DNA from: Plutella xylostella
Taxonomy: Eukaryota > Arthropoda > Insecta > Lepidoptera > Plutellidae
Direction of reading: 5' to 3'
NCBI RefSeq assembly: GCF_932276165.1
Contig: NC_063983.1
Span: 6,269,501 to 6,333,500, forward strand
DNA length: 64,000 nt
In this document: one piece after another, positions 1 to 11,335 of the stretch
Layout: every line of letters begins with the position of its first letter
Numbering within the stretch: position 1 is the stretch's first letter
Made by a program: the position numbers and the translations under genes
Notes under the pieces: model-generated
What the model was told of the DNA's origin: nothing
Seen by the model: the letters and a program-made list of their open reading frames with translations, nothing else
Databases searched by the model: none

Positions 1-67
1 AAACTTCGTTATTTATTTTCAGAAATTTAGTAAGTATACCTACCCTTTTTGCAACACCCTGTATAAG
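1..67. repeat. End of a GCAACACCCTGTATAAG-type MITE, cut by the window edge
   Basis: The sequence ending GCAACACCCTGTATAAGTA at about 50-67 matches the right terminus of the complete inverted-repeat element at 59744-60017. Only this end lies inside the window, so the opposite arm cannot be seen. Confidence 0.6.
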
Positions 68-1762
68 TACAAAATCTTACAAATGGCCCCAGCGTTATTA
101 TTGATGAAGGAGACCCGTGCCCCAGCAGTGAGGACGTGATGGGTTGTGATGATGAAACCCAGTAGTGCGCTGATGCTAACTTTATATTTGCCTTTAACGT
201 ACCCACTTCTAGTTTCACACATAGGTACTTAACTGGTTAAAATCATATCCGTCAAAACAATTTCCTAACTTTATAACTTCGTATACCATCGCTACTCGAT
301 AACTCTCAAATTTACAGAAATTATGATAAAGTTACGTACCAAAATTGATTAGATTACCCGCAAATTTTTATAAATGTATAAAAAAATTGTCTCATAGGCC
401 GGTTAAAATTTGATACGAATGTAATTATTTTTTAAAAACTAGTACCTACTTAGTACATTAATTAGTAACCTTGCCTAAGGTTCGTCCGGTTTGTCTTATA
501 GAAAGTCAAAGTTACCATAATATGATGTATAACTACTAGTATATGATCTGTACTACACATTTTGCGTGCCAATGGTACATCGTATCACTGGTATATACCT
601 ATCCAATATTGCGTAGTCGGCATTCAATGTGTTAAAGTATAATATTAATGTTATGATCTCGATCATTACTACCAGGCACAACTTCTATTGTTGTTATACA
701 TAACTGTTTTTATCTTCATAACGAAGGTAAAATAATATCACAAAGTACCAATAGCCGGCTCTGTATACAAACCTGCTTACAAAATCTGCATGAAATTCTA
801 ATATCCCATACAGCCGCAGCAACGGTGGCCATTGTGAATAGAAGTTTTTATTGTAACGGTCACAAACAATCGTAACCAGAAACTCTTGCAGCATCTGCTC
901 AAGGCCCAAACTGCACAAGTTTACCCATTTGCCTACCGCAGAGCTATAAAGGACTAAGGACCACGAGTTTGAAATACAATGCCAAAGATTTGAGTACTGA
1001 AGTACTGGCAAAGTTTGGGCTGATTAAAGTATTTAATTACTTATTATAAGTAGTATACTTATAAGTAAGATTAAAATTAACAACAGATTGCCGAGAAAGA
1101 ATAATAAGTACTCTTAAGTTTTGGTCTCAACATCTATCTACAGGATGTCTAAAATGATATTAAGCCGGAATGGGAAGACTCAGGGAGTCATCTAAATTTA
1201 TGAAATGAAAAGAGAATTTAAAGGACATGATAATGAAGCATAAAAATACAATTAAATAGATTTTATGATCAATAAAATTAGGTGAAGAGAGAGGCAAGGC
1301 CAGAGCTCGGATTCAGGGAATTGTTTAGAGAAGCCAGTTTATAAATAAAATCCTACCAATATATTACACACAAGTTATGCACTGTTTGTTTTTAATTATT
1401 ATCGTCAAGTCTTTAATTAGGTATAATAGTAATTAATTCGGAAAACGTTTATGGTACCTGAATCAATTAATCAAAGTAGGTTTATTTGTCGCCTGGTATG
1501 TTTTTGGCTCAAACCATCAATTAGGAAAATAAGTTGAATTAGGAAATAGTACGATGCTGAATCCTGGATCGATCCAGGGGGATAAGAGGATTAACCCCCC
1601 CTAGATCCACGACTGCCAGTTTCCAAGGGGGAGAGACGCGGGTGGACACCGGAAAAGTGGCAATTTCCCCTCTTCACCCCTCCAGCTGTAAAATTTAAAA
1701 GCTTTCTTCAGATGCTCTTCGGATCACAAACAAGATGCGAAAGTGTTTAACTTGGAAGTATT
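68..1762. other. AT-rich non-coding stretch, nothing recognised
   Basis: No open frame with recognisable protein similarity and no repeat shared with other parts of the window. A G/C-rich patch at 1560-1690 (runs of C and G around GGGGGATAAGAGG) leads into the RTE-like fragment. Confidence 0.5.
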
Positions 1763-2344
1763 ATGCAATTGTTGATAGTTTCTCTCTGCGTTTGCGGAGA
1801 GAATAAGGCTCGGCGCCTATTACTAGCATCGGCGCGTATGTATCATGGACATTGCTACTTTATTGCCACAAAGTTAATGAATAATATTTACCTATCACCT
1901 AAAACAAAAGTTTTCAATCAGTGCGTGTTGCCAGTGATGACTTACGGAGCCGAAACGTGGTGCTTCACCAAAGGGCTTATTCACAAGCTCAGAGTTGCTC
2001 AGCGTGCTATGGAAAGGGCTATGTTAGGAGTGCCCCTGCGAGATATGATTCGTAATGAAGAAATCCGTAGGAGAACTAAAGTTACCAACATAGCCAAAAG
2101 GATTAGCACGCTGAAGTGGCAATGGGCTGGCCACGTAGCCAGCAGAACCGACGACCGTTGGAGTAGAAAGGTTCTGGAGTGGAGACCCCGTGCCGGCAAA
2201 CGGCGTGTCGGTCGCCCCCCGACACGTTGGACTGATGATCTGCGGAAGGTAGCGGGAAGCCGCTGGATGCAGATGGCGGGTGACCGTTTGGGGTGGCAAT
2301 CGTTAGGAGAGGCATATGTCCAACAGTGGACTATAGAAGGCTGA
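1763..2344 (+). pseudogene. RTE-like non-LTR retrotransposon, C-terminal fragment of the endonuclease/reverse-transcriptase protein
   Basis: A 193-residue open frame from an ATG at 1763. From about residue 38 it matches the extreme C-terminus of the lepidopteran endonuclease-reverse transcriptase proteins: TKVFNQCVLPVMTYGAETW, then KWQWAGHVA, the basic GKRRVGRPPTRWTDDLRK stretch and the closing W-SLGEAYVQQW. This part lies beyond the RT palm, so no YADD motif or endonuclease is present. The first 37 or so residues do not look like the family and probably come from sequence upstream of the 5' truncation, so the ATG is not a real start. The frame is intact to its stop, suggesting a fairly young truncated copy. 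It is inert: the catalytic domains are missing. About 160 bases downstream lies a tail also found behind an unrelated LINE at 52507-52603. Confidence 0.8.
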
Positions 2345-2502
2345 GAGAGAGATCACCTAAAATCCTGATGCCTGCCGATAATGGGAGCCGAACCTAATAA
2401 GACACGTTCATGTTTATTGCTCATTGCCTGCTTCCTTATTTGGCACTGCGAAAGGTCTTTGCATTACCTACGTCGTGTATTTTCAGGTTTTCAAGCCATT
2501 GT

Positions 2503-2611
2503 CAAAATCACCAAAAGTTAATTGGTAGAAAATGCTACTAGCATTAAGTTCGCCTTTGTACCTATTTACTTTGTGCAATAAAGAATTTAATAATAATAAT
2601 AATTATCAGCA
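2503..2611 (+). repeat. LINE 3' tail with (TAA)n end
   Basis: About 95 bases closely match 52507-52603: CACCAAAAGTTAATTGGTAG, a small hairpin ATGCT-ACT-AGCAT, TTAAGTTCGCCTTTGTA, then a CAATAAAG signal and TAATAATAAT. It is either the 3' UTR of the RTE-like fragment or a very short 5'-truncated insertion of the other LINE. Confidence 0.7.
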
Positions 2612-3904
2612 TGATTGTGTCGAATTTGCTACTACAATTCAGTATTATACTGACTTCATTCATTACAAGTATCGTTAACCCAGAATAAAGTTGATTTTTT
2701 TAACAAATTTTAGGCTGTCTCAGAATACATAAAAAAACCTGCAACCTAAACCTACCTAAAGTAATTAGGTAATAACTTTAAAATAATCGTGAAAAAGATT
2801 GTTAAATATACTCACAATTAAAAACGCTTCCCTTGTTTTTTTACCTTAATTAAAATTTAAGTCGGTTCCTATTACAAAATTAAAGCGATCATAAAATTTA
2901 TTTACATTATGATTCTCGAATTATAAAATATACGAGATTTTAAAAGAGTGTTGGAAAATGGTACGAATATTTATTTAAGCTTACAGAAATTAGCATTCCT
3001 TACAATTTTTTTTGGGAATTGATTGAGTATTCCGTTATAAATATGCATATAGGTATGCTTACTTTGAGTAGTTCGTAAAAAAAGAGGTTCTTCATAAAAT
3101 GTTATTATGTTTTTTTTTATTAAATTGTATTTGACTTTACGGTTGTAATGCCTGAAAGGGTATAGTCAGAGGTGACTTGCAAGCGAGCCATCTACTATTC
3201 TCCTACAAAGCAAAATCATATTTTAATATGCTACGTACTACGTACCGTATGGAAGTTTTATTGTAAAATTGATCACCAAGCAAATACATGTATTTGTATT
3301 TGCTTTGTGGGAAAATTCACTGCAATCTTGCAGCTCTATATAATTAAGTAACTAGATACGTCAACGCTAGCCTTACAACAGAAACAAATGCCTACACCAC
3401 AGCCAGTTTATTAGAGCCAAAATCATTCTTTGTAGTTTGTAACACTGAAGTGGTATTCTTCATTAATTTGGGGTAAGATTCGACTTAAAGAAACATAATA
3501 AATATCACTCACTCCTATCTTTCATACGTTGCAAAGTGAGCCTTGCCAGACTCTATCTACTAGCCTTAATTTCAACCACGGAATAGCCAATCTCATTGTC
3601 AGATTCAGCCAACACGCACTTGTAGATTGGGCATTCGGCATTACCCAAGTGTGTGCACAGTACACAGAAGCACTCTCGGTACTGTCACTCTCATAACCCG
3701 ATGGGACGGGAGCCGACACGATTGGTGAGCAGACGAGCGCTGCGCATTACATGCCCATCCGACATTATCATTGCACTTTGGGATATCAGTGATCAGCCTA
3801 TTACATGTCCTATAGAGAATCTCGGTGAAGTATGTCTAAGTGAAAGGTTTATTCAGGGGCTGATAGGATCCAGTCTGTTGAAACGGTATCAACCGTAAGA
3901 AAAA
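2612..3904. other. AT-rich stretch, possible decayed dispersed repeats
   Basis: No gene seen. 3500-3780 contains a non-AT-rich segment (GTGTGCACAGTACACAG, then CATAACCCGATGGGACGGGAGC) that resembles sequences I have met as dispersed repeats in Lepidoptera, but no second copy lies in this window to prove it. Confidence 0.35.
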
Positions 3905-3960
3905 TAGTTCAGAATGCCCCCCTGACTCACCCCTTTTTGGCTGAATATACCTATAATATA
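3905..3960. repeat. Truncated arm of a TTCAGAATG-type MITE
   Basis: GTTCAGAATG followed by a CCCC block, TGACTCA, CCCCTTTTTGGCT and AATATACC parallels the right arm of the element near 24308-24355 (GTTCAGAATGACCCC, TGAGTCA, CCCCTTTCGGCTTAG, TATACC). Only one arm is recognisable here. Confidence 0.45.
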
Positions 3961-4200
3961 TGTATAATACCTTTCTTGCAATTCCCGCATAAACCTGGAG
4001 ACATCGGTGTACGTAGAATTCGTAGGCTTTCAGTATTTTAACAGTTGACTCCTTAGTGGTAAACAGAATTATTAATAACACACATAACTGAGGAATATAC
4101 GTGGAAAAATTCTTTCCATACGAAAAAGTCATGTTATTGCCTAGCTACTACATAATAAAATATTATATATATAGACTTCAATATAATTTCTTCATAAAAA

Positions 4201-4665
4201 ACTCAAACTCAAAATTTTTTATTCTTTATTTTATTTATCGTAAAAATATAAAATTTTCTGATGAACGTCAATTTTTACAAACTACTCTCCGTTAGGATAA
4301 GGGGGGCTCTTTCTGTCTAAGGAGAAGAACGGAGGCAAGAAACTCCTGAGCCATCTTTTCAAAAAAAGACTTAATACTAGTTAGTATACAATATTTATAA
4401 GCTTAATAATAATTATTACAATAATATGAGCAGAGCTAACTATTTATCACAGCCATGCATTAACGTCCTCTAAGTAATCATCAATTTTATAATAAGCTTT
4501 TTTACAGAGTTTCTCTTTAATGTAACACTTAAACTTATTCTCTGGCATTTGAGTAACTTCTGTTGGAAGCTTATTATAAAATCTAATACAGTATCCTAAA
4601 AACTGTACTGTAAGGATGTTAATTTCTTTAAATAGATCTCTCAATGATTTCTCATTTTCTATGAA
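4201..4665 (-). mobile_element. 5'-truncated jockey/CR1-type LINE 3' end
   Basis: Read on the minus strand, this holds the last ~70 codons of a LINE ORF2, a 3' UTR with CAGGAGTTTCTTGCCTCC and CTTCTCC, an AATAAA signal, and a tail built on TTTGAGTTTGAGT at 4201-4214. That combination is the usual 3' end of a very abundant lepidopteran LINE family. The copy begins only about 20 bases from the left end of the TIR element at 4686. Confidence 0.7.
4447..4665 (-). pseudogene. LINE ORF2, C-terminal remnant
   Basis: Translation contains CIRFYNKLPTEV, FKCYIKEKLCKKAYYKIDDY and LEDVNAW before the stop. This is the conserved C-terminal block (YNKLP, F-K-K-L, A-YY-I-D-L-D) that follows the RT domain in jockey/CR1-like LINE proteins. 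No RT motif remains, and the frame opens at the 5' truncation, so there is no true start. It cannot encode an active enzyme. Confidence 0.65.
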
Positions 4666-4682
4666 TCATTTCAGTGTATGTA

Positions 4683-5991
4683 TGTCGCAGGCATCTGGTT
4701 TAATCTCCTTTTTCATTGAACCACTATCCCGTTCATTGGATGGCGCTATTCAGTTGTATGACTAAAGGACAACTCGTCAAGTCGTTGATTGTAACGTTCG
4801 ACGTCTTGACTGAACGTCATTCAGCGAAGTCGTTGAATGGGATGTAGTATAGCAACTTTGTAATGTCTGGTTACGGTGAACATGACCAGACAAGAGTCAA
4901 CAAAAAACCGGCCAAGTGCGAGTCGGGCTCGCGCACAAAGGGTTCCGTAGCAGCAAATATAATAATTTTTTTGATTTTTAAAGGTGTACAATACTGTAGT
5001 ATATTTTTTGATCTATCTTATAAAGTTCAGCCATCGTTTTCAGTGTAAGCACAATAACTTAACCAAAATTACAGTTAAATCAACCTATCTCAAAAACTAT
5101 AAGAGATACTTTGATCAAACCAAAAATCGTTGAAAGAGTTAATTAGCATGCATCACCTCTATTTTTTTTAGAATTTTATACCCCGTAGTTATAAAAATAG
5201 AGGGGGGGGGACATACTTTTTACGACTTTGAGAGCTGATATCTCAAAAACCGTTCACTTTAAGAAAAATGTTTTTTAGAAAACTTTATATCATTTTAAAA
5301 GACCTTTCCATTGATACCCCACACGGGTATGTACATCGAAAAAAAAATTTCATCCCTCAGTTACATGTATGGGGGGCCCCACCCCCAATTCTTTTTTTTA
5401 CTATTTAGTGTCATATTTTTGTAGCGGTTCATACAACACATATTCCCATCAAATTTCATCACTGTAGTACTTATAGTTTCCGAGTAAATCGGCTGTGACA
5501 GACGGACAGACGGACAGACGGACAGACGGACATGACGAAACTATAAGGGTTCCGTTTTTGCCATTTTGGCTACGGAACCCTAAAAAGACAATGTTACAAA
5601 GCTCTTATCTCACAAATTAACTAAAAAATAACAATAAACGTACCTTCATATTTTGTTCATAATTATCCAGTTTCAGTTCCAGACACTATCAGCCTGCGGC
5701 TTAAAAATAGGTAAATCCATGTTGTCACACTATTTTAACACAAATAACGCACTTTAAAGCTAATTTATTTGCAAAAAACTAACAATAAAGGTGCTTTTTG
5801 TGTCAGCTGTTAGCTGTTAAACGCCATATTTGTTTTATTCACCACCTGACTGATTTTAAGTCAGCTAACTAGTTGGACGTTTTGTGACGCTTGTACAATC
5901 AACGTTCGGCCTAGTCATACAATTGAGTAGCGCCATCCAATGAACGGGCTAGTGATTCAATGGAAAAGGAGATTCTAAAAGACGCCTGCGA
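4683..5991. mobile_element. TIR element (~1.3 kb) with a nested lepidopteran repeat
   Basis: The left end (TGTCGCAGGC at about 4683, then CTCCTTTTTCATTGAACCAC and CCGTTCATTGGATGGCGCTA) is matched as an inverted copy on the right (...TAGCGCCATCCAATGAACGG, GAATCTCCTTTTCC-type arm, GCCTGCGACA ending near 5991). Arms are about 75 bases with several mismatches. No transposase is present. A target duplication TGTA/TGTA is possible but too short to rely on. An unrelated repeat occupies 4900-5583. Confidence 0.65.
4900..5583 (+). repeat. Lepidopteran GGCCAAGTGCGAGTCGG...GGCTACGGAACCCT repeat
   Basis: Begins AAAACCGGCCAAGTGCGAGT, has the internal (GACGGACA)n run at 5496-5531, and ends AAGGGTTCCGTTTTTGCC... 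GGCTACGGAACCCTAAAAA. The outer AGGGTTCCGTAGC / GCTACGGAACCCT are inverted copies. This is a well-known high-copy non-coding repeat in moths and butterflies; I cannot say which transposon class mobilises it. It sits inside the TIR element 4683-5991. Confidence 0.75.
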
Positions 5992-6100
5992 CATGTATTA
6001 TATTGTATACCGGTTAATGAGCCACTGGTAATCAACTATTCATCAATCAACCAGCATCAGCCAGCAATCATCAACTGTCTGTCAGAGGTCTCTTCCAAAC

Positions 6101-6337
6101 TACACTCACGGGCAATGAAAAGTTTCCACTGAGAAAAACACCAAATTACTCCTAAACGGAAAAAGCGACCTTAACGACGCCTTCTGCAACATTGAAGTAC
6201 ATATAACGGAGCATCAGGATATAACCAACTAAAAACAGTCATATTTTGTTAAAATTTTAAATGAAATGTTGGAAAAAATTGGGGTTGTTTGCTGTCTGCT
6301 TTTTGTGAGTGGAACTATTTCATTGCCCGTGAGTGTA
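6101..6337. mobile_element. CACTCACGGGCAATGAAA MITE, copy 1
   Basis: Starts TACACTCACGGGCAATGAAA and ends TTTCATTGCCCGTGAGTGTA, a near-perfect inverted repeat. Extended subterminal similarity covers GTTCCACTCACAAAA. The interior aligns throughout with 58322-58562. TA at both edges fits a Tc1/mariner-type target duplication. No coding capacity. Confidence 0.8.
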
Positions 6338-7017
6338 TATTTATACATGCATTAAAGTATACATACAACATACGTATTATGTTAGAAAATAATGAAACAA
6401 CTAACATACAGGCTGCCCTTTTCACCCCCAACGGCCTTTACCCGACAAAGCACTCGGAAACAATGTGTGTCGTGAAAGAATTACTCAGGACTTCTCTCTT
6501 AATTGAGTGCATTAAAAGATTGGTGCGGGGAATTTCGAGACTCAGTGTGGAGCTTTGTAGGTATTCAATAAGATAAATTATTTTGTTGACAACGTTTATT
6601 CTACTTCAGCAGAAATATTTAATTGGATAGTCCGTTACTGGTTTTTTTTGGTGAACTTGCTGAAAGCCTGTTTACCTAACATATATTATTAAATACAGTT
6701 CTTGAACCATCAATATCACAATAGCGAAAAAAGCTATTATTTGAAAATACACTCTGGTTTTTTTTTCAGATAGTTTTAGTAAATTATTATTAACATGAAA
6801 TTACGGATAAGGCAATTGTACTTCAAAACAGTTAAGCTGCCGATATCTTCAGAAAACATACAAACATCAAAGATCTTTTCACTTCCCTCGGCTTAAGTAC
6901 GGGTACTATACTTATGTGAAAGTTTGTTACGCAGAGCTTTTTCTCTGTAGCAACTACAAGCAAGTTCGTATAAATATTAAACGTTACAAAGATTTATTTC
7001 ACTCCCAACTAGAACAG
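6338..7017. other. AT-rich non-coding stretch, nothing recognised
   Basis: No protein similarity and no repeat shared within the window. Confidence 0.5.
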
Positions 7018-7130
7018 TGGTGGCGCAACGGATAAGGACCTCCTGTTGACTGTTATTTTAGAGGACGTGGGTTCAAATCCGATAGTGTACTAATAAATTC
7101 CTATAAATTAAGGAATTTGAGTTTAATATT
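7018..7130 (+). repeat. tRNA-headed SINE fragment
   Basis: TGGCGCAACGGATAAGG resembles a tRNA A box and GGGTTCAAATCC a B box, 45 bases apart as in a tRNA-derived pol III promoter. The body then reads CTAATAAATTCCTATAAAT, resembling the fragments at 13498 and 19751. Confidence 0.55.
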
Positions 7131-7435
7131 TTTTATACCACTTGTTCTTATAGCGAAGGAAAAAGTCGTGAGAAAATTTGAACATCTAGATTTCTAGATG
7201 TACCTATATCCTAAGTGCATTGTATTCCAAAACGGCGATACGTCTCGCAACCATATAATGTGAAAAGCAGATGACTAGCTTGCGAGTCATCTCTTACTTC
7301 CCCTACAGGGATTACAGTCGTAAGCACAATGCTCAAAGAATGATGAGACTTTTTCCCAAATTACATGCATGCATAAGTTACAGATAGCTTTATCCGACTT
7401 TATACCCTTATCATTATATGTTACCTTTATACGAT

Positions 7436-7694
7436 TGACGACCGAATGGCGTAGTGGTTAGTGACCCTGAAGACCGAGCCGATGGTCCCGGGTTCGATTC
7501 CCGGCTGGGGCAGATATTTGTTTAAACACAGATATTTGTTCTCAGGTCTTGGATGTGCCCGTAAAATGGCAATAGGCCCGCCCCCTATTACATTGGGACT
7601 AACATAACACTCTGGCGAAAAGTGGGTGCAGCAATGCACCTCTGCCTACCCCGCAAGGGAGTACATTAGTACAAGGCGTGAGTGCGTGTTTTTT
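7436..7694 (+). repeat. tRNA-derived SINE, body type 1
   Basis: Head: GAATGGCGTAGTGGTTAGTG (A box) and GGTCCCGGGTTCGATTCCCG (B box), followed by GGCTGGGGCAGATATTTG. The body continues with GTGCCCGTAAAATGGC and runs to GTGAGTGCGTGTTTTTTT. The head matches the SINE at 61679 but the bodies differ. The tRNA-like part lacks a credible cloverleaf and is not a functional tRNA. Confidence 0.75.
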
Positions 7695-8745
7695 TATACG
7701 ATTGAAGACAGGTGTTTGTGTTTAGTTTTTTTTCGCAATGATACTCCAAGTGTTCTTAACCATATTTACTCAAAATTGGCTTAGCCGTCCAAAAGCCGTC
7801 CTTTACTTTTAGTGTTGAATGTCGGGGTTTTTAACGTTAGTTAGGTTATCACCTGAAGGGGCTAAGTGACCTAACTTAGGGGCCTATGTCCAGCTACTGT
7901 GATGTTTGCTAGCTAGGTATCTAAACGTAGCCCAAATTTTCTTTCTTACAAACCGATAACGTATCAACAACAGCGCAAGCGTGTGAAAATATTTATTTAT
8001 CCCAGTCCATATTTCTTTTCTGTTGCCAACTGTAAGTATAAATTGTGTTCAGTATCAGAGGGCTCTCTGTTATTGGACTCTGAATTTATGGGTCCCCTCA
8101 GGGCGACATACAAAGTGCTGGTCGGCAGATGTCAATGTTGACAGTGTTCATGAAAAAGTCCTTGTCATTGTTATTTTTAACCAGCTGGAAAAAGAGAGAA
8201 GTTATTTTCTGTATATCTGGGTAATATAGGGCCAAACCTTATTGTTAAGTACTCGTAAGTAGTAATTTCTTCATGAATCTGGCATGTAAACAAAGTCATG
8301 CTGAATTCTTTGATTATTTGGTCGAAGGCTGAATTTTCATAATAATTGTTGGTGATTATTTTTAGAACAGTTTTAATAATATTCTTTCAAGTTAAGTTAC
8401 AGGGTTTAGGTTAGTCACACTTCGAAATTTTGTTACGGTACAAATCTACAGAGTTTGGAAACAAATAATAGGTTTAAGGCAAGTAGAATAAACCAATATG
8501 TACTAAAGTAAGGCCGATGAATAAATAAATCGTATTAAATGTTCATTGGGTTCATTATTAGGCCAGCCAAATGGAGCGAGATAAAGGAGTATCGGAAAGC
8601 CCTTGATGTCTTAAATCATTTGCCATCAGAACCGTAAAGAGATGGTAGGTAGGTACACACTGTGATTTATTTAATGCCCAGTTTCTCATTTGAGTAAATG
8701 AACCATTCAGCCAATGACTGCATTGCATCTGATACTTAAGTACTG
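7695..8745. other. Non-coding, with a dispersed repeat near its start
   Basis: 7730-7865 (CTCCAAGTGTTCTTAACCAT ... TTTTTAACGTTAGTTAGGTTA) aligns loosely with 17175-17300 (CTCCGAGTGTTCTTTTCCAT ... TTTTTAACGTTGGTAAGGTCA), so it is a degenerate dispersed repeat, probably a retroposon. Nothing recognised in the rest. Confidence 0.45.
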
Positions 8746-9001
8746 CTTAACCTCCTGACCCCGAGAGGTATAAATGTATACACTGTTATTAAATTTAAAA
8801 AAAAATCAAAAAATTAACTACTGAACTGTTTTGTCACTTTGTCAAAGAACAAATTGTTTAAGGGATAGGTATCTACTTTATAAAACTTTAAAGGAATAAC
8901 AGGGATACTCCATAAAACTTTTAATATAGGTATTTTTAAACTATATATTATATTTTTTTTCAATGTCCTACTCATAGCACGCCAGGTGTCAGGAGGTTAA
9001 G
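8746..9001. mobile_element. CTTAACCTCCTGAC MITE (256 bp)
   Basis: A 14-base perfect terminal inverted repeat, CTTAACCTCCTGAC at 8746 and GTCAGGAGGTTAAG ending at 9001, encloses AT-rich non-coding DNA. Length and structure are those of a MITE; the superfamily is unknown. Confidence 0.65.
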
Positions 9002-10402
9002 TTAACGTAATGACAAAGCTTTAAGTTTTTTTAATTATAATTATTATTACCCCACGAATTTAAGTGACTAATAATACCTAATTATATGTGGGTATTGTAA
9101 GGAGATAGGTATACCTAATTACCTATACCTACAGTAATATTTTATGTAGCGCCTATTAGGTATACATTATTTCTAGTCTCTAAGCACTCTCTAAGTATTT
9201 TTCTTCTTCTAAGTGATATGTATGTGGTGTACTTATACTAAAGTTATATTATATTCTATTCTATTCTGTAAGTAAATAGGGTGTGAATAGGGAGGAAAGC
9301 AAAAATGTTTCAATCCACACTCCATTTTTGTGACGTAAAATAAATTTCTAGCTATCTGGTTTCAGCATATCGATTTATTATGTAATATATCATTTAAGTT
9401 GGGTATCCCGGGAGCTACATAGCCTATTTGTTACCTGTAGATATTTCCGCTTAGCTTAATGGTTTGGTTGTTTATCGTCTGCCCCAAAAATGAGAAAAGA
9501 TTATATTTTTCCACTGTCTGTGCGTGGTAATTCATGAGCTAAGTTGGAATGAAAGATTTTTATTAAATACTTGGATGTAATGGTTTGGGCAGTCGTTATT
9601 TTCAGCTAGCTTCATCACCATCTAAAATGCTACACCCAGCAGACCCTGAGCCGTCAGAGACTGACTCTGATCTCACTGGCTAATCAATATGAATTCTGAC
9701 TGAATCTATAATAGTATCTTTAACTACAAATTCGTTTCCAAAAACAAATTATCTTCGTTTTTCAGAAGTATTCCCAGGACCATCAACTAACCTATATTGT
9801 TACAAAACATTGGTTCGATTACACTTAAAACTAAGTAGATTAATTGAAAATAAATAAAAATAAGACCGAGCTTTTACCTCATTTGTCGGAAACCCTTTTG
9901 AGGAAAATGGGTTCTTTTTAAATGTGTAGGCATTAGGAGGAAAATAAAACACAAACGCCGATAAAAAGAGACAACAAGAATAAAACTGAGGGATGGGCGC
10001 GGTGTCCCACTCTTCTTCATTGTGAAATGTTCGTTCGTTTTATTGGACTCTTCCAAACCGATGTGGATACATTTAATGTTTGGCCTAAAAAGCTAACAAT
10101 TTATTGTCTTCTGTGCGGTGTTGTTTTATTGAACACCCTTAGCTTTAGATTACATTCCATCACATGTATATTACATTAAAATGTCTGCACGTAGGATGGA
10201 TGTATCGTTTCTCTAGGTACATATTATTATGTTCTAGTCATTCTTTCCAAACCAACAAAACAAGTCTTATGATTTTCACAATGCGCTTGTATGAATTATA
10301 ATAATTATAGGTATAATAGTATAGGTAATTTATAACGAAATTAGACGACTAGACTGGAACCAACCCTCTGGAAAGTACTAGAAGGAAAATATTTGACGAA
10401 CT
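9002..10402. other. AT-rich non-coding stretch
   Basis: No gene or internal repeat recognised apart from a short (TATTC)n run near 9246-9267. Confidence 0.5.
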
Positions 10403-10460
10403 CAAAATATTTTCTTTCTTCTTTCTTTTTCTTTCTTTCTTCTTTCTTTCTTTCTTTCAA
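10403..10460. repeat. Pyrimidine microsatellite (TTTC)n
   Basis: About 55 bases of nearly uninterrupted TTTC/TTC repeats lie just upstream of the hAT-type MITE. Confidence 0.85.
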
Positions 10461-10754
10461 CTCTACGTTGTTATATTTATTGCAGCGCGGGTGTGTCGCT
10501 CCTAGGGTTTCTGATTTCTCGACCTGTTTTCGTTCTCGAGCTTCGAGAATTCTCGAGCCCAAATTCTCGAGTCTTCTCGAGTCTCGAGCCTTTCTAAAAA
10601 AACCTTTAGAAAAAGGCCTTATTTTTTTTTAAAAGCACTAAAATTCATTTTTTTACTTTATCAACTATCTATCTATCTTAATCACAAAGAAAATACTTTA
10701 CTAATACTCATAATTAGCGGTCTAGCTAGCAGCCAGCCAGCTAATTACTAGTAC

Positions 10755-11335
10755 AAGGTGGACCAAAAGTAATCACCCTATTGGAAGTTGCTCTCAGCTC
10801 TCAGTTGTGCAAATGGCCGCCAATTTTAAATCAGTTTTGATATTTGGTGAACTAGACAAATGCAGAATACAAGTTCAGAAGCCGTGGAGCCGCGTTCTTG
10901 GGGAGTATATCATACTCCCCAAGAACGCGGAATAATTGTGTTTATTCAGTTTTCGGGTCGCCCTTTTTTCATTTTATCTGTCATTTTCCCCGCAATATCG
11001 CCTGATTTAACCGTTTCAGACAGTTAATCTGCGGTTTTTTGAAGTCCCGTGTTTATGTGAATAAACCCGTGTCTCTGGAAGCACTTAAGGACATCATTCG
11101 ACACGAGTGCGAGAATCTCTCGCCCGAAGTTTTCGCTCAAGTGATGAGAAATGCCATAAAACGAGCCCGTATGACAATCAATTGTGACGTCATCATTTGG
11201 CCGATATCATCTTCTCGAATTTACCAATAAAATTGTAAAGGTTCAAATAAACATAATAAAAAAAAGGATCGAAGTTTTTCATTTGGAAAAAAATGAGAGC
11301 CAAACAATCATCGGATGACTTCTTTTGGTCCACCT
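10755..11335 (+). mobile_element. Mariner-like element, internally deleted, nested in the hAT MITE
   Basis: Inverted ends AGGTGGACCAAAAG (about 10756) and CTTTTGGTCCACCT (to about 11335). Just inside the left end a perfect hairpin occupies 10890-10932: CCGCGTTCTTGGGGAGTAT and its inverse, separated by ATC. Remains of an IS630/Tc1-mariner type transposase start inside the hairpin and end at about 11238. Confidence 0.7.
10915..11238 (+). pseudogene. Mariner-like transposase, N- and C-terminal remnants
   Basis: The N-terminal remnant translates as TPQERGIIVFIQF (about 10915-10953), like the start of the helix-turn-helix region of mariner-type transposases. The central part including the first two catalytic Asp residues is gone. 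The C-terminal remnant (SPDLTVSDS near 11000, then LKSRVYVNKPVSLEALKDI, RHECENLSPEV, AIKRARMTINCD) matches the family's tail. A one-base deletion close to 11190 shifts the frame: continuing in the next frame gives ADIIFSNLPIKL and a stop. Non-functional. Confidence 0.7.

Noticed and set aside
2024..2315. Minus-strand frames opposite the RTE-like fragment
   Set aside because: Antisense shadows of the LINE coding sequence.
3522..3719. Minus-strand 65-codon frame with host-protein look
   Set aside because: Cysteine/serine-rich but no known domain; surrounding text resembles a dispersed repeat.
7436..7510. tRNA gene
   Set aside because: A and B boxes are present but no complete cloverleaf or acceptor stem can be drawn, and the sequence continues into a SINE body. 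The same applies at 7018, 13498, 19751, 26953 and 61679.
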